A stretch of DNA of 19,054 nt from DATKLX01 sp035542155 (lineage in GTDB: Bacteria; Chloroflexota; Anaerolineae; Anaerolineales; Anaerolineaceae): the NCBI GenBank assembly GCA_035542155.1, contig DATKLX010000152.1:1-19054 (forward strand). Direction: 5' to 3'. The position numbers and the translations under genes are program-made. The stretch's first letter is position 1; each line of letters begins with the position of its first letter. Below are positions 1-5,413 of this stretch, piece by piece. The notes under the pieces are model-generated. The model worked only from the letters and a program-made list of their open reading frames with translations, was not told where the DNA came from and did no database searches.

Positions 1-1132
1 ACTCCTTGACGGTCGTCGGGCCAAAAATCGCGTGACGAGTAATCCTTTCCCAGTCCAGGGGTTGAAAATTCTTCAGGATCGAAATTGTCTGATTGCGGCA
101 GTCGGTGAACTTTGCCAGCGCAAAGGGTCCGTTCTGCCGGCGATATTTCCGGTCTTCAGCCCAGGCATCTGTATCTTCTCCGGCCAGAAAGGGGTTGGTT
201 TCTTCCAGGATGCGGGTCAGGCGGAACAGGTGGACTTCCCCTTCAACGTCGCGCAGGTGGCAGGCGATCTCCGTGATCCCCCATTCGCCAGCCAGCGGGT
301 GTGCTTTCCATTCCTCGGGCGTTAAATCTTTCGTCAGGGTTCCCAGGGCTGCCGGGGTCGCTTTCAAAGCGCTGATCGCAGCCTCGGGTTCCGTGATGGA
401 AGCCGGGTCATTTTCCAGTTCGAGCGTTTCCAGCCATATCGGCAGGTCCTCGAGCCGTCCGCCCGGGCCAGTTGCAGCAACCAATCCCTCTGGTGCGGGC
501 TCCTGTTCATGCAGATAATAGGTGAGCAGTCCGGCTTTCGCCGCCGGAAGAATATCGTCTTTCAGGCTGTTGCCCACCATCACCGCCGGTCCGACCGGCC
601 AGCCGATCTGCGCCATCACCTCGGAGAAAAAGGCCGGGTTTGGCTTGGCGAAGTGGAAGGTCTCGTAGCTGGTGATCAGGTCAAATGGGTATTGTTCCGG
701 CGGAAGATCCGCCCAGGCCAGCCGCTGGAGGATTGCCGTTCTGGGGAATAAGGGATTGGTAGCGACGACCACCCGGAATCCTTTTTCAAAGGCCCACTCG
801 ACCAGGCGCACCGCCTCGGGCCTGGGCGTGGTCAGCTTGCGGAGGGTCGGAAATACCTCTTCGTAAAAAGAAGCGATGATTTCTCGAAGCTCTGCCTTCT
901 CCAGACCCACCGCCGGATAGAATGCGGCGTCGAAGCTGGCCTCCAGAGTCTGGGAATGGTCGTCATTCTGGACCATGGTCTTTGTGGCAGCCAGCAACTG
1001 CCTGACAAACTGGTCCGGTGCAATTTTTCCATCCAGGTGCCTGGAAAACGCCTTTAAGTACGCTTCCAAAAAAGCTTCGATTGGGTTGGTCAGTAAGGTG
1101 TCATCCAGGTCAAGGAGCAGCGTCAGGGTCAT
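1..1132 (-). CDS. HAD-family hydrolase fused to a DinB-like domain (C-terminus cut by window edge)
   Basis: The frame is open from an ATG at 1132 to the window edge (377 complete codons, no stop), so this is a partial gene. Residues 1-235 form a haloacid dehalogenase-type phosphatase: motif I DLDDT (residues 8-12, nucleophile Asp8), motif II around Thr125 in VVVATNP, motif III Lys163 in FAKPNP, and motif IV GNSLKDD (187-193). From about residue 250 the sequence turns into a DinB/YfiT-like four-helix domain (W at 275, HP at 278-279, GEWGITEIACHLRDVE at 282-297 with His292, and GPTTVKE at the cut), whose remaining metal ligands would lie beyond the edge. An AGGA lies 5 bases before the ATG. The start overlaps the preceding cysteine-rich gene by 23 bp, implying coupled translation. 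The HAD call is secure; substrate is unknown. The DinB call rests on pattern recognition. Confidence 0.85.
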   Translation of the reverse strand, partial: MTLTLLLDLDDTLLTNPIEAFLEAYLKAFSRHLDGKIAPDQFVRQLLAATKTMVQNDDHSQTLEASFDAAFYPAVGLEKAELREIIASFYEEVFPTLRKLTTPRPEAVRLVEWAFEKGFRVVVATNPLFPRTAILQRLAWADLPPEQYPFDLITSYETFHFAKPNPAFFSEVMAQIGWPVGPAVMVGNSLKDDILPAAKAGLLTYYLHEQEPAPEGLVAATGPGGRLEDLPIWLETLELENDPASITEPEAAISALKATPAALGTLTKDLTPEEWKAHPLAGEWGITEIACHLRDVEGEVHLFRLTRILEETNPFLAGEDTDAWAEDRKYRRQNGPFALAKFTDCRNQTISILKNFQPLDWERITRHAIFGPTTVKE

Positions 1133-1463
1133 TTGATTCCTGGGTAAAAACGGCTGGCAACGGATGGCATTGGCCGCAGCCAATGTAAGGCTCGACGACG
1201 AATTGTTTACTTTGCAGGCAAAAAGTCGATACCTTAACTCGCCTGCGCAGACCCAGTAAGGTTTTTTCGACTGTTGCCTGAAGCACTAAATGGGGGCAGG
1301 AATTTGCCCGCGTGATGCCAGGGACCGGGCAGGTCCGGCATAAGTCAGGTGTCCAGTGTTGCGCCGTGGGCGACTCCTCCAACAAGCGGCATTCCTCGTG
1401 ACCTTTTCCTCGCCGGTAATCTCCATAAAAAAAGCGGCACTCGAATCCTGCGGGTGTACGCAT
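1110..1463 (-). CDS. small cysteine-rich protein of unknown function
   Basis: 117 residues, starting at the ATG at 1463, chosen because AGGAAGG sits 5 bases upstream; an in-frame ATG 24 bases earlier (1487) has no comparable site. Eight cysteines are visible at residues 9, 25, 42, 45, 56, 82, 96 and 99, including CRTC (42-45) and CGQC followed by His100. That arrangement suggests zinc or iron-sulfur binding, although no named family is recognised. There is no signal peptide or membrane segment, so it is probably cytoplasmic. The spaced Cys/His pattern, clear ribosome binding site and 23-bp overlap with the HAD-DinB gene argue that it is a real gene. It follows efp after a structured 139-bp gap. 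Codon composition resembles its neighbours. Confidence 0.7.
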   Translation of the reverse strand: MRTPAGFECRFFYGDYRRGKGHEECRLLEESPTAQHWTPDLCRTCPVPGITRANSCPHLVLQATVEKTLLGLRRRVKVSTFCLQSKQFVVEPYIGCGQCHPLPAVFTQESNDPDAAP

Positions 1464-1490
1464 ATGATCCTTCCTACCATTAACCAAACA

Positions 1491-1512
1491 AAAGTCCCTG
1501 GTAAGGGACTTT
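1491..1512 (-). terminator. hairpin downstream of efp, probable intrinsic terminator or attenuator
   Basis: A perfect 9-bp stem (AAAGTCCCT / AGGGACTTT) with a 4-base loop. Read on the minus strand it is followed by TGTTTGGTT, so the second arm plus tail contains a broken T-run. It lies about 90 bp after the efp stop and only 27 bp before the ATG of the cysteine-rich gene. It is therefore either the efp terminator with some read-through or an attenuator for the downstream pair. No promoter fits in the 27 bp left. Confidence 0.55.
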
Positions 1513-1524
1513 ACATACGGTGGT

Positions 1525-1573
1525 AACGCCAGCGATGTCCCATTCCGGACTCCCCTGAAACCGGTCTGGCGTT
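1525..1573 (-). repeat. inverted repeat between efp and the cysteine-rich gene
   Basis: Perfect 8-base arms AACGCCAG (1525-1532) and CTGGCGTT (1566-1573) enclose 33 bases that contain two CCGG tetramers able to pair weakly. On the minus-strand transcript it comes after the efp stop and just before the terminator-like hairpin at 1491-1512. Together they form a two-stem intergenic structure. Function is unknown. Confidence 0.4.
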
Positions 1574-1602
1574 TTGCTCGGCAAAGCTTTATTCAAATCC
1601 TG

Positions 1603-2160
1603 TTAAACGCGGGTGACGTACTCTCCGGTGCGTGTATCGACCCGAATCGTATCACCTTCGCCTACAAAATACGGAACGCTTACTTCTTGCCCTGTTTCCG
1701 TCAGCACTTTCTTCGTGACGCCCGTCGCAGTATCCCCTCGTACCGCAGCCTCAGCCCGCACCACTTTCAAATCGACCGATGTCGGCAGGTCGATATCGAT
1801 GGCTTCTCCATTGTAGAATGTTAATTTTACTTCCATTCCTTCTTTCAGAAAACCAGCGCTATCCGCGACGATGCTCTCGTTGATTCCGGGCTGCTCGAAG
1901 GTTTCCTGGTCCATGAAATAATATATCCCGCCATCCTTGTACAGGTAGGTAACATTGTGGAAATCCAGCCGGACGTCTTGAACGCGGTCTCCTGATTGGA
2001 ATGTTTTTTCCAGGGTCGTCCCGGTTCGCAGATCGCGCGCCTTGATCCGGATGGTGGCGTTTCCACGCCCGGGTTTATGGTGGTGGTAATCCAGAACTTT
2101 ATACAGGCTGTTGTCTAATTCAAAGGTCACACCTTTGCGCAGGTCATTGACATCGATCAT
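1603..2160 (-). CDS. efp: translation elongation factor P
   Basis: 185 residues, full length for EF-P. It binds ribosomes stalled on consecutive prolines, between the P and E sites, and promotes peptide bond formation. The N-terminal KOW-like domain includes HHHKPGRGNA (26-35) and the typical LEKTF (50-54); the two OB domains follow, with VKLTFYNGEA and the C-terminal GEGDTIRVDTRTGEYVTR near residues 167-184. The residue at the loop tip, position 32, is arginine rather than the lysine modified in E. coli or B. subtilis. EF-Ps with Arg32 are rhamnosylated by EarP in some proteobacteria. No earP-like gene or epmA/epmB is in this window. A strong sigma-70-like promoter lies upstream at 2209-2237, giving a leader of roughly 40 bases. 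Confidence 0.97.
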   Translation of the reverse strand: MIDVNDLRKGVTFELDNSLYKVLDYHHHKPGRGNATIRIKARDLRTGTTLEKTFQSGDRVQDVRLDFHNVTYLYKDGGIYYFMDQETFEQPGINESIVADSAGFLKEGMEVKLTFYNGEAIDIDLPTSVDLKVVRAEAAVRGDTATGVTKKVLTETGQEVSVPYFVGEGDTIRVDTRTGEYVTRV

Positions 2161-2208
2161 GGTCTTAAAGCCTCAGTTAGTAAATTTCGCATAAGATTGC
2201 AACGTTCG

Positions 2209-2237
2209 ATTATAGTCCACCCTGAGAGACGTGGCAA
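2209..2237 (-). promoter_or_regulatory. sigma-70-type promoter of efp
   Basis: On the minus strand TTGCCA (2237-2232), 17-bp spacer, TATAAT (2214-2209). This is a five-of-six -35, a perfect -10 and ideal spacing. It lies 49 bp upstream of the efp ATG and just after the MogA/MoaB gene, so efp is probably transcribed on its own. Confidence 0.8.
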
Positions 2238-2263
2238 GACCTGCAGGAAGGCTTGTAAAGCCT

Positions 2264-2770
2264 TTAATTTACTTTCCTGTGCCCTTCCTCCGCGTGCGGG
2301 TCCTCACGGAGCAGTTCCACGGCGTGCAGCAGCACCCCGGCGATTACTCCCAGGTTCTCAACCGCCGCTTTGGGGCTCCCCGGCAGGTTGACGATCAGCA
2401 CCCTTCCGCGTAATCCCGCAGTAGCTCGCGAAAGCATGGCGTGCGTGGTCACCTTCATGCTCGCTGTCCGCATCGCTTCAGCCAATCCTGGAGCGGGCCG
2501 ATCGATCACCGCGTTTGTTGCCTCCGGAGTGACGTCCCGCGGGCCAAATCCGGTCCCCCCGTTGGTCAGGATCACGTCCAGCTTTCCCTCATCGCACCAG
2601 TCGATCAGCATCTCGCTGATCTGGTCTTTTTCGTCCGGGATGATGGCCTTCCGGACCACTTCCCAACCCTGGCGCCGGATTTCCTCTGACACAGCCGGGC
2701 CGGTCAGGTCTGCTCGCTCACCGCGGGCCGAACGGTCCGAAATGGTCAATATTCCCACGCGAATGGTCAT
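2264..2770 (-). CDS. MogA/MoaB-family molybdenum cofactor biosynthesis protein
   Basis: 168 residues, one MPT-binding domain, the usual size of MogA/MoaB. Family members adenylylate molybdopterin (MogA) before molybdate insertion, or act in the same step as MoaB. Visible signatures are SDR at 11-13, TNGGTGFGPRD at 69-79 with the conserved GTG loop and Asp79, and LPGSPKA at 129-135. The ATG at 2770 follows the GNAT stop by 9 bp, so it is the last gene of the hsp20-lon operon. No other molybdopterin gene is in the window, so whether it is MogA or MoaB cannot be told from context. A short perfect stem (2248-2264) overlaps its stop codon but has no T-run. Confidence 0.92.
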   Translation of the reverse strand: MTIRVGILTISDRSARGERADLTGPAVSEEIRRQGWEVVRKAIIPDEKDQISEMLIDWCDEGKLDVILTNGGTGFGPRDVTPEATNAVIDRPAPGLAEAMRTASMKVTTHAMLSRATAGLRGRVLIVNLPGSPKAAVENLGVIAGVLLHAVELLREDPHAEEGHRKVN

Positions 2771-2779
2771 CTTTCCCGA

Positions 2780-3208
2780 TTAATCCAGATCTTTCCCAAA
2801 GATGCGGATGGTCATTTCTTTGCAACCGCGGCGCTCGTAAAACCGGATCGCTTCCTGGTTGTCCCGGGTTACCATCAGGTAATAGCGGATGCAGCCTTTT
2901 ACCCGCAGCCTCTTTTCGAGCTCCGCCATCAGCGCTGTGGCGATTCCCTGTTCGCGGAAGGCGGGGGCGACGGCCAGGTGGTAGACCATCCCGCGCCGGC
3001 CGTCGAACCCGCCTAAAACCGTCCCCACGATTTCGCTTTCCGCTTCAGCGACCAGGAAAAGGTCCGGGTCCTTTTCAATCTTCTTGCGAATTTCTTCCGC
3101 CTCATCCGACCGGCGAAGCTGGATCCCCGGTCCCGCCTGCGACCAGAGCCTGTAGACCGCCGGATAATCCTCCGGGAATGCGAACTCTCGCAGGCTGACC
3201 GGCCCCAC
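2780..3208 (-). CDS. GNAT-family N-acetyltransferase
   Basis: 142 residues. It starts at GTG, which shares one base with the TAG stop of the upstream PHP gene; AGAGGA lies 6-7 bases before it, supporting that start. The acetyl-CoA pyrophosphate loop (motif A) is HLAVAPAFREQGIA at 77-90, and motif B is NQEAIRFYERRGC at 117-129, resembling RimI/YpeA-like enzymes. The acceptor substrate cannot be read from the sequence. The strict one-base overlap and the 9-bp gap to the MogA/MoaB gene make it part of the hsp20-lon operon. Confidence 0.9.
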   Translation of the reverse strand: MGPVSLREFAFPEDYPAVYRLWSQAGPGIQLRRSDEAEEIRKKIEKDPDLFLVAEAESEIVGTVLGGFDGRRGMVYHLAVAPAFREQGIATALMAELEKRLRVKGCIRYYLMVTRDNQEAIRFYERRGCKEMTIRIFGKDLD

Positions 3209-4983
3209 TAAGCTTCCTCTTCACCAGCGACCATTTTCCATGGCCCGTGGATGCCGTCCTGCGTGACTCCAAAGAAATAGCGGATCCCGGCAGGAGTTTT
3301 CTGGGCCAGGTCATAGAGCGTCGTTTTCCCCTGTTTGTAACGGCGGATGAGCCCGTAATCGCCTTGCCAAGTCATCTTCGCCTGTTCCGGGTCGGAGGCC
3401 ACTTCCTGGTAGCGCTGGATCGCGTAATGCCATAGCCTGCGCGCCGAGGAGCGGGTCACGTTCTTCACCACGTTTCCGTTACGCAGGTCTCGCATGGTAA
3501 AATAACGTGCGCCGTCCCGCTCAATGGGAGGAAGAACCTCCACCCCGGTCCGTGGGGAAAGGTCGCCCTCCTTCAACTCCTGGTCTTCCCCGGCTTCGCT
3601 TTCCGCCGCCTGCGGGATGCGCTTTTCTTTCACCTTTTCTGCGGCCGGCGCAGTCGACCTTTCAACCTGGCGCTGGCGTTCTTGCCCACGCAGGACCAAT
3701 CCAACGATTTCATCCCGCACAGCCAGGCCGGTTTCGTCCTCGTTGCGCACGTAGATTTTATTGTCGTCCACGGCATAAGGCGGGTCATCCCCGCGGGGGA
3801 TCAAGACGCGCAGCAATTTCTTCCCCTTCAGCTCGTGCACATCGATCGTGCACTGCAGGGGAGGGCTGATCCGGTTGTTGATCTCTTTCTCCAACTGATT
3901 GATTGCCTGCTCAGGATCCTGGATTCCCAGGGGTGGCTTTCGCGAGTCGCAGGTCAGGCCAAGATACAGCGTGCCGCCGTTGGTGTTGGCGAAGGCGCAG
4001 ATATCGGCGATGATCGCGTATAATTTACCGCCGCGTACCGTTATGCTTTCGTGGAAATCCTGGATGATGTTCGCGCCCTGCTCCATCGCCGCCTGGATGA
4101 AATCGTAGACGGGTTCTTCTTTAACCCGGTGTGGGCGGGTGCGCGAAAAATCGTTGCTCAAGAACAACTCCTGCAGCGCCTCAAAGTTGACCTCGGGCAG
4201 CAGAACGTCGGTCGCCCGGTCGCCGATCCCCAGGTTTTTTTTGCGGTTTGGATCGAGTGCCAGCCGGTGAGCATCTGAGCCCTGGATACTGTGCATCCGC
4301 CGCGGGTATTCGGGCTTGGTTCCGTTGAAGAATGCCGCGGTCGTTCGGTTTCCAGTCTGCTCCAGGTCGGTAACCTCCAGGGCGTGCAGGTTGGGGTCTT
4401 GCGTATAGGCAATCTTGGTCTGCCCGCCGAAGCTGAACCCGCGCATTGCCACCCCGTTGCTCGAGTTGGCGTGCGCCGCGATCACCAGGCCTCCGGCCTG
4501 GTTCAAGATCCGGTAGATGCTTAACACGTCCAGCGTGGCCCCCACCGTCGCGGACCCTTCATCCAGTTGGTTGGGGGGAATGTTCATCATCAGCAGGAGA
4601 TGCTCGATCTCTCGCACCGGCTTCTCCGGCGAAAAGATTCCAAGAATGTGAAACCCGAAGGTCGCCGAGATCTCCACTCCCGGCAGCACCAGGATTTTGC
4701 TTGTCAGCCGGCGGTACTCACTCAGCCGGTTTCTTTCTTCGGGCAGCAGCCGGTTCAGTTTTTCCAGCCAATCCAACTGCTGGATCTCATCCTGCATGCG
4801 CCGATATCCTGCGATGGTGTTGTGGTCGGTGAAAGCAATGATATCCAGTCCGCGTGCTTCCGCTCGGAGTAAGATATCCAAAAAACTGACTTCGGGCTGT
4901 TGGTAATCGCTTGAAGCGGGGGTATGCATGTGAAGATCGATCGTGCGCCATTGCAAGTTCGCGCGACTTTGTTTTTTCCCCAC
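3208..4983 (-). CDS. PHP-domain phosphoesterase fused to AlbA_2 (Schlafen-like) domain and a C-terminal domain of unknown function
   Basis: 591 residues from a GTG at 4983, preferred because GAGGAG sits 6 bases upstream. A TTG at 5037 would add 18 residues and also has an AGGA nearby. Residues 12-245 are a PHP metallo-phosphoesterase: LHMH (His18, His20), FTDHN (Asp53, His54), PGVEIS (Glu104), AAHAN (His171) and GSDAH (Asp237, His239). Residues about 300-432 look like AlbA_2: FHESITVRGGK, FANTNGGTLYLGL and YVRNEDETGLAVRDEI. A charged, low-complexity linker follows (about 433-480), then about 105 residues with WHYAIQRY, GDYGLIRRYKQGKTTLYDLA and IRYFFGV that I cannot assign. PHP proteins hydrolyse phosphoesters in nucleic acids or small molecules; AlbA_2 domains are linked to nucleic-acid binding or RNase activity. 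A nucleic-acid role is inferred, not shown. Confidence 0.88.
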   Translation of the reverse strand: MGKKQSRANLQWRTIDLHMHTPASSDYQQPEVSFLDILLRAEARGLDIIAFTDHNTIAGYRRMQDEIQQLDWLEKLNRLLPEERNRLSEYRRLTSKILVLPGVEISATFGFHILGIFSPEKPVREIEHLLLMMNIPPNQLDEGSATVGATLDVLSIYRILNQAGGLVIAAHANSSNGVAMRGFSFGGQTKIAYTQDPNLHALEVTDLEQTGNRTTAAFFNGTKPEYPRRMHSIQGSDAHRLALDPNRKKNLGIGDRATDVLLPEVNFEALQELFLSNDFSRTRPHRVKEEPVYDFIQAAMEQGANIIQDFHESITVRGGKLYAIIADICAFANTNGGTLYLGLTCDSRKPPLGIQDPEQAINQLEKEINNRISPPLQCTIDVHELKGKKLLRVLIPRGDDPPYAVDDNKIYVRNEDETGLAVRDEIVGLVLRGQERQRQVERSTAPAAEKVKEKRIPQAAESEAGEDQELKEGDLSPRTGVEVLPPIERDGARYFTMRDLRNGNVVKNVTRSSARRLWHYAIQRYQEVASDPEQAKMTWQGDYGLIRRYKQGKTTLYDLAQKTPAGIRYFFGVTQDGIHGPWKMVAGEEEA

Positions 4984-5046
4984 GGTAGACTCCTCAATAT
5001 ATTTCTGGTTGCGTAGTTTATTGGCATCAATGATCAAATAGTCCTA

Positions 5047-5409
5047 TTACATGGCGGAATGATTGCGAATCATTCGCACCAGATCCTCTGGCATGTATGG
5101 TTTGAGCAGAAACCCATCCGCGCCCGCAGAAAAACTCTGGTGGCTCATTTCCATCCCGGAAGTCATGATCACCCGGATGGGCTTGAGCGCAGGATCCTTG
5201 CGGATCTGGCGGGTGATCTCCATGCCGTTTCCATTCTGGAGATGGACATCCATCAGGATTACTTCGGGAACTTCCTGCCGGATCACCCTCAAAGGGCTTT
5301 CAATATTCTTCCCGCTGTAGACCGTTACGTCAAAACCCTCGATTTGCAAAAATGTCTCCAGAAGGGAAAGCATGGTTTCGTCGTCTTCAATGATTAAAAT
5401 TTTTGGCAT
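5047..5409 (-). CDS. receiver-only response regulator
   Basis: 120 residues, a single CheY-like receiver with no output domain. Acidic pocket Glu8-Asp9-Asp10, phosphoacceptor Asp54 (LMDVHL), Thr83/Ser84 and Lys103 (LLKPY) are all present, so it should be phosphorylatable. The start at 5409 begins with the canonical MPKILIIEDD, 4 bp after the lon stop; the frame extends upstream but that part only overlaps the lon 3' end. No good Shine-Dalgarno is seen, suggesting reinitiation after lon. No histidine kinase is in the window, so its partner is unknown. Its place between lon and the PHP-AlbA_2 gene suggests a role tied to that operon. Confidence 0.9.
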   Translation of the reverse strand: MPKILIIEDDETMLSLLETFLQIEGFDVTVYSGKNIESPLRVIRQEVPEVILMDVHLQNGNGMEITRQIRKDPALKPIRVIMTSGMEMSHQSFSAGADGFLLKPYMPEDLVRMIRNHSAM

Positions 5410-5413
5410 TCTG

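Noticed and set aside
2248..2264. 7-bp perfect stem at the end of the MogA/MoaB gene as a terminator
   Set aside because: No T-run follows on the minus strand (CCTGC instead), so it is not a convincing intrinsic terminator.
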